A stretch of DNA of 64,000 nucleotides, taken from contig NZ_PSSW01000006.1 in NCBI RefSeq assembly GCF_002933295.1, positions 1 to 64,000 of the forward strand, read 5' to 3'. Shown piece after piece: positions 8,530 through 16,314 of the stretch. The DNA comes from Marinobacter flavimaris (GTDB taxonomy: Bacteria; Pseudomonadota; Gammaproteobacteria; Pseudomonadales; Oleiphilaceae). Position 1 is the first letter of the stretch, and every line of letters starts with the position of its first letter. Under the pieces are notes generated by a model, which was given only the letters and a program-made list of their open reading frames with translations, was not told the DNA's origin and did not search any database. The position numbers were made by a program, and so were the translations under genes.

Positions 8530-9468
8530 TCACTCCGACACAATTGCATGCTGGTTGAGAACCGAACCGACACTGCCTCGGAATTTCTGAGCCAACCGGT
8601 ATCGATCAATGCCACCGTTGGATTCACCTGGCTCGAGCATTTCATATCGAGCCTCAAGCAAACCGTTCTCCGCTTTCCCCCCGATGCTTTCGATTCCTGC
8701 CGCATCCGACTTCAAGCCTCTGGATCCACCCGGGTAGGATGCAACGCTCTGATCGTTCGGATGACGCAAAAGGATATTGAGCGTTTCCTTTTCGCGAGCC
8801 ATAAGAATTTCGGTGACCAGATAAGCGGGAACAGCAATCGTGATGGTTCCAAAGAATGGCTCCTCCGGGTAAACACCATTGGCCTTGGCGTATTTGGCGT
8901 CAATTCTTGTCATGGTGCCTGTTGCCAAAACCTGGACTTTTTCCATCAGGCGTCGGAGCACATAGTCTTTAGAGTCAGAACTTGCTCCCTCCAGCTCACC
9001 TGAAATCACCAGGTCAATAAAATCGCCGGCTTCGAGCATTCCGGCCACGGCATTGAGTTCATCGACAGGCAACGTCATAGCCCGCCAACCCTTTTTTAGC
9101 TGCGCGGAAAAACTGGATTGATGACTCAGGCCTGAGATGTAGGACTTCAGCAAAGGTCGCCCGGGGTCGAGAGGAACAAGAATGGTCTTCTCCGCGTATA
9201 ACTCGAACTCTTGAGGAGCTATCGCGTCCTGAGGCAAGTATTTCTGTGGAATATCGGCGATGGCCATATTATCGAGGGTGATCGATTCACCGGGACTGAC
9301 AGCCGTACTGGCAACCACCACTTCAACGGACGGCCCATCCATTGATGCAGCGGCTTGCTGCAATTCCGCTTCACGAGTGTTTAGGTAAGAGAGTGTGCCC
9401 CAACCGGCAAGTCCGGCAAAAAGCAGAGCGAGCAGCACTAGGCCGCCTGTTTTAAGAAAACCAGCCAT
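8530..9468 (-). CDS. rcpC: RcpC/CpaB pilus assembly protein
   Basis: 312 residues. One N-terminal TM helix (about 8-28), then a SAF domain (EVVVASTAVSPGESITLDNMAI followed by the IPQKYLPQDAI region) and the RcpC/CpaB core containing GWRAMTLPVDELNAVAGML and LEAGDFIDLVIS. CpaB is a periplasmic protein attached to the inner membrane; its SAF domains are thought to contact peptidoglycan and the secretin. The stop lies 5 nt before the rcpA ATG. Length and domain order fit the family. Confidence 0.9.
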   Translation of the reverse strand: MAGFLKTGGLVLLALLFAGLAGWGTLSYLNTREAELQQAAASMDGPSVEVVVASTAVSPGESITLDNMAIADIPQKYLPQDAIAPQEFELYAEKTILVPLDPGRPLLKSYISGLSHQSSFSAQLKKGWRAMTLPVDELNAVAGMLEAGDFIDLVISGELEGASSDSKDYVLRRLMEKVQVLATGTMTRIDAKYAKANGVYPEEPFFGTITIAVPAYLVTEILMAREKETLNILLRHPNDQSVASYPGGSRGLKSDAAGIESIGGKAENGLLEARYEMLEPGESNGGIDRYRLAQKFRGSVGSVLNQHAIVSE

Positions 9469-9508
9469 TAAACAGTTCCATCCTTGGCAAACTACGAAAT
9501 ATTCCCTT

Positions 9509-9721
9509 CTACAATGGGTAAGACATACCCCAGACGTAATGGTGATGACTATCCTTGAATCCCTGGATCATCATTTCCATCACAGATTCATTCTGACCCG
9601 GTATCGGCACAAACAACATTGCCACTGTCACAATCATGACAACGAGGTATTCTGCGGTTGAAGCCCCAGACTGATCTGAACGAAAAAATTTCCGGTCGGC
9701 TAAGCATTTGCCACGAAGCAT
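9509..9721 (-). CDS. second Flp-like class IVb pseudopilin
   Basis: 70 residues from ATG 9721, preceded by TTGGGAG at 6 nt; upstream in-frame starts (9745, overlapping the previous stop, and 9808) are possible but weaker. The sequence RSDQSG-ASTAEYLVVMIV shows a prepilin cleavage site with Gly at -1, Glu at +5 and Tyr at +6, the EY pair that marks Flp pilins. One hydrophobic helix follows, then a short tail with HHHY. The Pro-containing break (FVPIPGQ) after the helix is unlike the main Flp. It may be a minor subunit of the fibre or an initiator pseudopilin. It lies between a secreted unknown and cpaB. Confidence 0.65.
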   Translation of the reverse strand: MLRGKCLADRKFFRSDQSGASTAEYLVVMIVTVAMLFVPIPGQNESVMEMMIQGFKDSHHHYVWGMSYPL

Positions 9722-9737
9722 CCTGTGCTCCCAACGC

Positions 9738-10472
9738 TTAGTCATAGCTTTCCACCAATACCCCATAACTCTCATTTTCAAACCGATTGAAAACGATACT
9801 GATTTCACCGCTGCCTTTATTCATCAGCAGCAAAGCCTTATTTCTATCCGCCGGCAATTCCGAGAGCTCTGCCCAGCCATCGGCTAAGTAGCGATTCCGG
9901 TAGAAATTGTAATTCGCTTCGATCGACTGGGAGTTCTTGAACTGTATTACTCGCCCGCGCTTGCCGGCATCGTCAGAAAACACATCTGACAGAATTTCCG
10001 ATCCCGCGGGCTTGGCAAAACCATCCGCCTGATAACCGACCAATTCCATCGGCCTGGATACCGCAAGAAACCCTTTTGAAGATCCCATTGACGATTCCAC
10101 GACCTGAACTGTGTAGAGGTATGGATCCTCCGATCGGCTGATAACCTGCCAACCTCCAGCTTCCTCTTCGATAAACCCGGGGCTGTCGGGGACCGCCGGT
10201 TTTTTCCATTCTCGACGATAGTAACTCAGTACCTCCTCAGGTGGTTGAGCAGTGGAGAACTCCCAGATTTTTGTTGGCAGGCCGTTGATACGCATATCCT
10301 CGCCCACAATGACTACGCTGACACTTTCCGGAGAGGGAAACTCAGGCCATTCCATTGCTGATGCTGGCATCCACACTAGAGCTGGAACACCCCAGATAAC
10401 CACTGTTCTCAGTGCCCGATAAACCCACGTTCGGTAAAGGCTTCCTGATAGAGGGAGTTGTCTGATCAACAT
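9738..10472 (-). CDS. secreted protein of unknown function in the Tad operon
   Basis: 244 residues, starting inside the previous gene (7-nt overlap). An N-terminal hydrophobic stretch (about 20-40, ending MPASA) is a likely signal peptide or anchor. The mature part seems to contain two copies of a short alpha/beta unit, each with a tyrosine-arginine helix: PPEEVLSYYRREW near 78-90 and SIEANYNFYRNRYLADGW near 182-199, each followed by beta strands. A similar unit occurs in the DUF4892-like parts of other proteins of this locus. I recognise no named family. Its conserved place between a TadE-like gene and a pseudopilin suggests periplasmic work in pilus assembly. Confidence 0.6.
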   Translation of the reverse strand: MLIRQLPLSGSLYRTWVYRALRTVVIWGVPALVWMPASAMEWPEFPSPESVSVVIVGEDMRINGLPTKIWEFSTAQPPEEVLSYYRREWKKPAVPDSPGFIEEEAGGWQVISRSEDPYLYTVQVVESSMGSSKGFLAVSRPMELVGYQADGFAKPAGSEILSDVFSDDAGKRGRVIQFKNSQSIEANYNFYRNRYLADGWAELSELPADRNKALLLMNKGSGEISIVFNRFENESYGVLVESYD

Positions 10473-11281
10473 GACTGCCGCCCCCTAGCCTTCGCTAAGC
10501 GGTGGCACGGTAATCTATCCACATCGATCTTCCCCAGTTCCAGTTTTCTGAAATCTTTAAATCGCGCCAAACCAGACAGCTTACCCAAGGCTGACGCAAT
10601 ACCAAGATTTGAAACCAGACTGGTTGCAACGATGCCATCAATCGAATCCTCAATGCGCGCGGGGGAACCCGCATTCCAGCTTTCGGTGAGGAGCGTATTT
10701 GTGCTGCTGCTCGAAATAGCTTGCCAGCCGAAATCCAGTGCAGGAATCCAATCATGCTTCCAGGTTAATGTGGATGTCTGGAGCCCTTTTTCATTGAGAT
10801 CCAAACCGAAGGCGACAACTTTGCCGAGTGCCCCTGCGACGCCACCACTGGCAGCTTTGGCGTCACTGAACGAAAAAGCCTGTAGAGCGCCAGACTCCTC
10901 CTTGAAGACCGGTCGCCGAATGCCTGCCCCCATATTTACACTCAACATAGGGTCAAGTTGACGGCCGCTTGGGGCAACCGTTCGGCCATCTTCACGACTA
11001 TCGATGGGGCGTTCGGGCTCGCCCAAAACTCGCGCAACCGTCTCGTTCAGAACAACAGTGTTCACTTTTTGATGTGGGCTATTTCCAGCCGGCGACCATA
11101 CTGTACGCTCCCAGGCAGCGTATCGAGCCGCTTCCTGCATCTCGTGCTGGGTATTGCCGATTTTCATCAGGAAAACGGTTCCAAGGGCCAGGGGCACTAG
11201 TACAAAACCTGCCACAACAAGAAACTCGGCCAAGGCCTGCCCTGATTGATCCCTATGCCCTCGGCATTCTGTTGTTTTCAT
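10466..11281 (-). CDS. TadE-like pseudopilin (second copy)
   Basis: 271 residues from ATG 11281 (GGGAG 8 nt upstream; an in-frame GTG lies at 11290). The N-terminus RDQSG-QALAEFLVVAGFVLVPLALG gives Gly -1, Glu +5 and a hydrophobic helix, as in TadE/TadF. A conserved TadE-type region follows: MQEAARYAAWERTVW. The C-terminal ~200 residues form a periplasmic domain without recognised motif. It is 35 nt downstream of the TadG-like gene and overlaps the next gene by 7 nt. It probably acts as a minor pseudopilin; it could equally be the TadF of this locus. Confidence 0.7.
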   Translation of the reverse strand: MKTTECRGHRDQSGQALAEFLVVAGFVLVPLALGTVFLMKIGNTQHEMQEAARYAAWERTVWSPAGNSPHQKVNTVVLNETVARVLGEPERPIDSREDGRTVAPSGRQLDPMLSVNMGAGIRRPVFKEESGALQAFSFSDAKAASGGVAGALGKVVAFGLDLNEKGLQTSTLTWKHDWIPALDFGWQAISSSSTNTLLTESWNAGSPARIEDSIDGIVATSLVSNLGIASALGKLSGLARFKDFRKLELGKIDVDRLPCHRLAKARGRQSC

Positions 11282-11316
11282 CGATGTCACTCCCTGACAT
11301 TGAAGATTCTCAAAAA

Positions 11317-12834
11317 CTATAGAAGGGTTGCCGCCAGCCGTAACATCCGGTTCTTATCCTCAAGCTTAGACAGGCGTGGCTGCCAAAACGGATTGTAGAG
11401 GTTGCCGTATTCCCTCAAACGATCTGATCGGCGAAAAACGTTTATGCCATTCGGCCGAGAAAAGTAAGGGACGGCCTGACTCAATGCAGACAATCTGTTT
11501 TTATGCAATCCACCAGCGCCCTCAACATCGAGATTGCTGGAGCCGCTGCCAAAGTCGGTGTACTTGGACGTCCTGACGCCACTGTTTCCGTGAGGTTTCG
11601 TCAATAGTACTGCGACGCCTGGTGCTTCACTGATCAGACCGTCCTCTTTGATATCGTAGAAAGCACGCAAGCCATTAAAGACACCAGTCGATCCATTTCG
11701 ATTGAACTCCAATGCCGCCAAACGAGAGGCCCAACGGTTCACTCTATAGGAGTTCGCGTAGCGGTTTCGGCCACCCAATCCCCTGAAAAAATCAAATGGT
11801 CGCTCCCCACCAGTGGCCGCAGCCCCCCAGGCGACAGGCAAGAATTCTCGCCAGGAGCGCCAACCGCATCCACTTGTCCAACTGCAACGATAATAGCTTC
11901 CATGAAAAGCCATAGTATCCATCGCTGACCAAGTGTAATAGTTGCCGTGTTCATCCGGCTTCCTGGAGCTCCCGGTCAGTTCACTGCCACCGGTTTTCTG
12001 TATCTTGACTCGGAAATCAAACGGAATGTAGACCGTTCCCATCCAATTGTAGGTTCTGTTTCTGGAGAACCCGTCCCTTGAACGCAAAGTCACCGAACGA
12101 AACTCATCCATACGGTTTTTATTTTCGGTGTACTTCTGCCGGCTGCGAGATCTCAATGTCCTTGTGACTTTTTCCGGGCTGTACCTCTGAGTGAAAGACT
12201 CATGGTTCTTAAGATATCTTTGAATAAACAATGAGTGCTGAAGGGTAATTGACCGATCAACATCGGGATCATTTTTTTTAACAACATTAGTAAATATTTC
12301 TCGCGCCATTAGTACTGTGCCGAGATGATGTATTTGTTGAGCGTTGCTGAGTTGTTGCTCTAGAAAATTGATACCGAAAATAACTACGTTGATCGCGCTA
12401 TCCAACCCTCGAACTGCCGATGAAACAGCGCTTGAGATCCCCGCGAAAACTGCCCGAAGAGGCGGGAAAAAACTTGTTATATGAGACAGGTTGCTCACAA
12501 ATCGATCAATAAACCTGGCCCAAGAAACTATGCTGATCGATTGCGCGATGGCGACCTGATTGGCAACCATAGCCCTATTGGTGTAAGCCTTAAAGTTAAG
12601 ATCTCTGGACTCAACCGTTGCCACACTGAATGCCGCAGCATCGGATGTATTTTGCAACCGAGTCTTCTCTGAAGAAATACGACTAGCATTGAACGAGTAA
12701 CTAATAATGAGCGCCAATAAAGCCAACAACGAGAGATAATAAACGAGGATACTCCCGCGTTGTTTCAAAGAATTTATGTTAGCTAAAGATCGGTTCTTGA
12801 GGCTTTTTTTTTCACATAACAACACATCAGACAT
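11317..12834 (-). CDS. TadG-like Flp pilus assembly protein
   Basis: 505 residues. The ATG at 12834 overlaps the previous stop as ATGTCTGA, the same coupling as tadA/tadB and tadB/tadC; an in-frame ATG at 12849 is the alternative. LKQRGSILVYYLSLLALLALI is a prepilin-like N-terminal helix, but Glu +5 is missing, as usual for TadG. The start of the mature part (KTRLQNTSDAAAFSVAT) matches the TadE/G-like domain. The remaining ~400 residues have many Trp, Tyr and Arg and no von Willebrand domain that I can see. TadG is anchored by its single N-terminal helix. This gene is visibly AT-richer than the downstream part of the window. Confidence 0.7.
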   Translation of the reverse strand: MSDVLLCEKKSLKNRSLANINSLKQRGSILVYYLSLLALLALIISYSFNASRISSEKTRLQNTSDAAAFSVATVESRDLNFKAYTNRAMVANQVAIAQSISIVSWARFIDRFVSNLSHITSFFPPLRAVFAGISSAVSSAVRGLDSAINVVIFGINFLEQQLSNAQQIHHLGTVLMAREIFTNVVKKNDPDVDRSITLQHSLFIQRYLKNHESFTQRYSPEKVTRTLRSRSRQKYTENKNRMDEFRSVTLRSRDGFSRNRTYNWMGTVYIPFDFRVKIQKTGGSELTGSSRKPDEHGNYYTWSAMDTMAFHGSYYRCSWTSGCGWRSWREFLPVAWGAAATGGERPFDFFRGLGGRNRYANSYRVNRWASRLAALEFNRNGSTGVFNGLRAFYDIKEDGLISEAPGVAVLLTKPHGNSGVRTSKYTDFGSGSSNLDVEGAGGLHKNRLSALSQAVPYFSRPNGINVFRRSDRLREYGNLYNPFWQPRLSKLEDKNRMLRLAATLL

Positions 12835-13294
12835 CGCATGCTTTTCCATCTTCTGATTGATAGTTCACATGGATCAAAGTGCTGCCATTAATAACAAAAA
12901 GTGGATCTGTACTCTCGAAAACCCAGACTCCGGCACCATTTTTTACATCCCCGTGTTCATAAATGGCACAACTGGGATGCCCTTCGATCTCCAGATCTTC
13001 AACTCTCTGATAGATTGATGAATCTAATACTGAGCGATAGAAAGTACATACTTGTTCAACTGATTGCTTGCTTCTGATTCCGATCGTGCAGTCGGAATCT
13101 CCACCACCGCCAACAAATACGCCACCTGGTGCGAGTGGGATCGGAACATCCGAGGCTGAGGGCATTTTAACGCTCGCATCGATTTCCGAGAGTGGCGTGC
13201 CATCAGCAAAAACACCCCACTGCGCATACGGCTCTGCCACAGCAGATGATGAAACCAAGATGCCAATGGCGATCAGTAATCGCGCAGCCTTCAT
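12827..13294 (-). CDS. secreted protein of unknown function, second gene of the Tad operon
   Basis: 155 residues with a clear signal peptide (1-20, ending AVA-E). The mature protein has Cys residues near 90, 103, 129 and 153 and contains SVEQVCTFYRSVLDSS, again a helix with FYR, followed by a strand-rich part (GAGVWVFESTDPLFVING). This resembles the repeated unit of the 244-residue protein and of the DUF4892-like domains in the same locus. GGGGA lies upstream of the ATG. It follows flp after a 71-nt gap that contains a hairpin. No named family is recognised. Confidence 0.6.
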   Translation of the reverse strand: MKAARLLIAIGILVSSSAVAEPYAQWGVFADGTPLSEIDASVKMPSASDVPIPLAPGGVFVGGGGDSDCTIGIRSKQSVEQVCTFYRSVLDSSIYQRVEDLEIEGHPSCAIYEHGDVKNGAGVWVFESTDPLFVINGSTLIHVNYQSEDGKACDV

Positions 13295-13323
13295 AATAAA
13301 TCCCCGAAGAAGTTTTATGATGG

Positions 13324-13348
13324 TCGGGGACTGCCTTGACAGCCCCGA
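13324..13348 (-). promoter_or_regulatory. hairpin between flp and the rest of the Tad operon
   Basis: The minus strand reads TCGGGGCTG-TCAAGG-CAG(T)CCCCGA, a stem of about 9 bp with one bulge. It is not followed by a T run, so it is not a classical terminator. Stem-loops here are well placed to protect the flp transcript or to reduce read-through, which would give more pilin than assembly protein. Confidence 0.45.
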
Positions 13349-13365
13349 ATATATCGCAGCAGCCT

Positions 13366-13632
13366 CTACTTTTGATTCCCGTCGTAGTAATTGGACAGAT
13401 CTTTTTTGGTCTTGGCTGCCGTCTCCGCATTATCTGCAGAGGTTTTTGCCGCGTCCCTGGCACTCTTACCAGATTCGCCCGAAAGCTCATTGGCCAAACC
13501 GGCCATTTGCTGACGGACGGTATCGCCGAACAGACGATAAACGCCGATAGCCGCAACAGCGATGAGTGCCACGATGATGATGTATTCAGTCATGCCTTGA
13601 CCGCGAATGCGGCGAATTCTTACCGATTGCAT
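13366..13632 (-). CDS. flp: Flp major pilin (class IVb)
   Basis: 88 residues; ATG with AGGGAG at 6 nt. RRIRG-QGMTEYIIIVALIAVAAIGVY shows the Flp prepilin motif: Gly at -1, Glu +5, Tyr +6, then a hydrophobic helix. The mature pilin would start QGMTEY. The tail (SGESGKSARDAAKTSADNAETAAKTKKD) is long, charged and low-complexity compared with typical 55-75 residue Flp proteins. First gene of the Tad operon. The major subunit is processed by a TadV-type peptidase, not encoded in this window. Confidence 0.9.
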   Translation of the reverse strand: MQSVRIRRIRGQGMTEYIIIVALIAVAAIGVYRLFGDTVRQQMAGLANELSGESGKSARDAAKTSADNAETAAKTKKDLSNYYDGNQK

Positions 13633-13981
13633 AAAAATCTCCCTGAAAAACCATTAGTCCATTAGGCAGCCAGTCAGTAGCAGCGGTATTACGGATCCAT
13701 TGCCAAGGCTTTGCGGCCGACATAATCCGTGACACACGAGGGGCTATTGGGGGAACAGTGCGAAGAGAAAACCGTAAGGTAAGATACCCTAATCCGTAAG
13801 GGCAAAACTCGACTCACTTCCATGTGTTAGCCTGCTGACGTCCTGATCAGCTTGGAAGAAGACTACTCTGCCATCTCTAAACCGTCAATATTCCGTTCAC
13901 GTTTATTAAAAAACCGAGAACTTAACCACATTAGCCAGTTCTTCGGCGTGCTTGCTGTTTTGGCCCGAGGGCGCAACATCA
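13633..13981. promoter_or_regulatory. control region upstream of flp, with direct repeats
   Basis: This 349-bp gap between flp and the tandem-DUF4892 OmpA gene should hold the promoter of the Tad operon. It contains CCGTAAGG at 13772-13779 and 13794-13801, exactly 22 bp (two helical turns) apart, and TAATCCGT at 13723-13730 and 13790-13797. Spaced direct repeats suggest an activator site. I cannot place -35/-10 boxes with confidence. At the right side (13906-13980, minus strand) is a 24-codon open stretch without a start, ending HAEELANVVKFSVF, which recalls the extreme C-terminus of chemoreceptors and may be a gene remnant. Confidence 0.45.
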
Positions 13982-15460
13982 TTAAAGCCTGCGAACCAGC
14001 TCGACACGCCGATTAAGACGTTTCCCTTCTTTCGACTCATTACCAGCCACCGGAGCATAAGGCCCAACGCCGGCCGCGGCCAGTCGTCCACTCTCTACCG
14101 AGTACTGGGCGGTGAGCACCTCGGCAACCGAAGCCGCCCGTCGGCCGGAAAGGCTCAGGTTATAGTCGCTTTCTCCAGTGTCATCCGTGTGCCCCACTAC
14201 GTATAGATCCAGCTCGGGGTGGGAAGTCATCAGTTCCGAAATAGCCTCCAGGGCCTCAGCGGAGTTTTCCTTTACTTCAGCTGAATCCGTATCGAAATAG
14301 ATTCCATAAACAAGCGCTTTACCTGATCGCTCGATTTCCTGGTAGAGCTGATCCGCATTGACCTCAATCAGGTCGTTCTCAGTGCCCGTCTCTTCAATGA
14401 CAACCTGCTGCAGCCAGACTTCGCCTTCAAACCCACCCGCGTATATTCCGACCACAACGCGCCCTTCCGCAACCTCACGGCTGGCAATCAGGTAGTGAGG
14501 GTCTCGAAAATAATTCTCAACATCGCCGGTGACTGCAAGACGCTCGCCCAACGCTTCCGAAGCATCGTCTCCACCACATTCAGCCTTTTCACAGGCATAC
14601 TCCAACGTAAAACCGAGCTTTTCGATCGCCTCGAGATAATTTTGAAACACCTTCAGCGTTGAAACGTTCTCTATCTGATAAGAGTGTTGAGTGATATCGC
14701 CAGTCAGGTCCAGGTTTTCAGACGCGACCCCCTCGGAGTTCAGAACGGTGAGAGGAAGCGACATTTTCTCGTACTCAACCGTTCGGGATCGGTAAAGTCG
14801 GGCGCCTGGGTATCGCGCCATCATGGGGTGATCCTGCTTCTTCTCTTCGGCTGTTCGCTGATCTCCAGTGGCCGCATCCTTGTGCGCGCGAGACAGGTAC
14901 TCTTCGGAAACGGAAATCAGGGTGTTCTGGCGGGGCACCTCTTCTACAACGACCTGCTGCACCCTCACGTCACCGTCAAAACCTCCCACGAAAAGGCCGA
15001 CATGCACCATGCCCTGCGCGCCAGAGAGGCTTGCCCGGAGGAAATACGGTTTACGATAAAAGTTACTGCCGAAGTAGCTGACACCAGCCACGCTCGCGGC
15101 AAGCTCATGCAGGCCTGAATCCTTATCTCCACACTCATCCAATTCACAAACCGATACCAACTGTGCACCCGATTCCTTGAGTGCACCTCTGTAGTTTTCG
15201 AATACCTTCAGCGTGGAAACACTCTCAATTTCGTAAACTATTCTTGTGAGATCACCAACCAGGGTATCGATGTGCAAATTGCCTCCAGCGTCTAGGGGCC
15301 CCGTTGGCAGGTCGACTTTCTCGTATTCGGTATAAAGCCACTCATCGATTTCTGCACCTGGATAGCGAGTCAGGAGCGGATGGTCTGGCTCTTCGGCGAT
15401 CACTAATGGAGCAAAAAGAGAAAACGTCAGTAGGAAAAGCACTCTCAGAAACATGAACAT
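13982..15460 (-). CDS. OmpA-family protein with two tandem DUF4892-like domains
   Basis: 492 residues. Signal peptide 1-22. Two related domains follow: the first (about 25-180) opens HPLLTRYPGAEIDEW and contains STLKVFENYRGALKESG and ELDECG; the second (about 205-365) opens HPMMARYPGARLYRS with STLKVFQNYLEAIEKLG and EKAECG. This is an internal duplication. The C-terminal OmpA domain (about 375-490) has YFDTDSAEVKENS, VVGHTDDTGESDYNLSLSGRRA and NRRVELV, so it should bind peptidoglycan. It is encoded just upstream of the flp control region in the same orientation. It is probably an outer membrane/periplasmic factor linked to the pilus; that link is positional. Confidence 0.75.
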   Translation of the reverse strand: MFMFLRVLFLLTFSLFAPLVIAEEPDHPLLTRYPGAEIDEWLYTEYEKVDLPTGPLDAGGNLHIDTLVGDLTRIVYEIESVSTLKVFENYRGALKESGAQLVSVCELDECGDKDSGLHELAASVAGVSYFGSNFYRKPYFLRASLSGAQGMVHVGLFVGGFDGDVRVQQVVVEEVPRQNTLISVSEEYLSRAHKDAATGDQRTAEEKKQDHPMMARYPGARLYRSRTVEYEKMSLPLTVLNSEGVASENLDLTGDITQHSYQIENVSTLKVFQNYLEAIEKLGFTLEYACEKAECGGDDASEALGERLAVTGDVENYFRDPHYLIASREVAEGRVVVGIYAGGFEGEVWLQQVVIEETGTENDLIEVNADQLYQEIERSGKALVYGIYFDTDSAEVKENSAEALEAISELMTSHPELDLYVVGHTDDTGESDYNLSLSGRRAASVAEVLTAQYSVESGRLAAAGVGPYAPVAGNESKEGKRLNRRVELVRRL

Positions 15461-15703
15461 TCCTTATTCAGCGTCAAGAAAGGCTGCCGATCCGGGCAGC
15501 GGCACGGCACATCATGTCACCACGCTCCCATTCGAGCAAAGCAGTGATCTGGCTGGAGCAGAGTTCTGAGACATGGGGCGTGTTTAAGGAAGGGCCAGCT
15601 TTCTGGCGATGGGGAAATATTGTAGATTATCCTCTCGCGCCGGTTTTGCTCTCCGGCTCGTAAAGGACGAGAACTACACATCCACAGAAAGAAGGAACTT
15701 TCG

Positions 15704-16303
15704 ATGCACACCCATGCACCTCGCACGGATATCCACCGCCGTTGCCTTCAACTTTCAATGGTATTTACGCTGTGGCTGCTGGTCATGCCAGCCATGGCCG
15801 ACAGCCTCAAAAGCTCTACCATTAAATCGTTTATGGCCAGCCAGCAAGAAGTCACTAATCTTCTTGACCAAATTGCGGGAAACCAGGCAACAGACTTCTC
15901 AGACGATGATGAAGACTGGAATATGGATTTCACCAGCGTATATTCGGGTTTCGTAGACGAACTCAGCAACCATCCACCCACTCTCAAAAAGGTCAGTAAC
16001 GTGGTTGAGAGTCACGGCTTCGAGAACCTCGAACAGTGGAGCCGGATTGGCGACCGTATTTTCACGGCGTACATGGCAATCGACATGGAAGGCCAGCCAG
16101 CAGTTGATACAGGAGCAATGGAAAGCTACATGGCTTCACTTGAAGAGGGTCTGCCTGAAGCCGACATGCGAAACATCCGTACAATGATGGAAGGTGCCAT
16201 CAGCTCCAGTGAAATGGCTCGCAACGCCCCCGTCAGGGATATTGAGGCAGTGCGGCCCCACATCGCTGAGGTGAGGGCACTTTATGAAACAGAAGCCAGA
16301 TAG
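15704..16303 (+). CDS. exported protein of unknown function upstream of the acyl-CoA-binding protein
   Basis: 199 residues; AAGGA 7 nt before the ATG. The N-terminus has a hydrophobic stretch (about 17-32, ending PAMA-D), a likely signal peptide with an unusually long His/Arg-rich leading segment; an internal Met at about 19 is an alternative start. The mature part is acidic and helical, with repeated Met and Ser (SSTIKSFMASQQEVTNLLDQ, ESYMASLEEGLP). I recognise no family. The stop is 11 nt before the acyl-CoA-binding protein gene, so the two are probably co-transcribed. Confidence 0.6.
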   Translation: MHTHAPRTDIHRRCLQLSMVFTLWLLVMPAMADSLKSSTIKSFMASQQEVTNLLDQIAGNQATDFSDDDEDWNMDFTSVYSGFVDELSNHPPTLKKVSNVVESHGFENLEQWSRIGDRIFTAYMAIDMEGQPAVDTGAMESYMASLEEGLPEADMRNIRTMMEGAISSSEMARNAPVRDIEAVRPHIAEVRALYETEAR

Positions 16304-16314
16304 AGGAATCGGAT

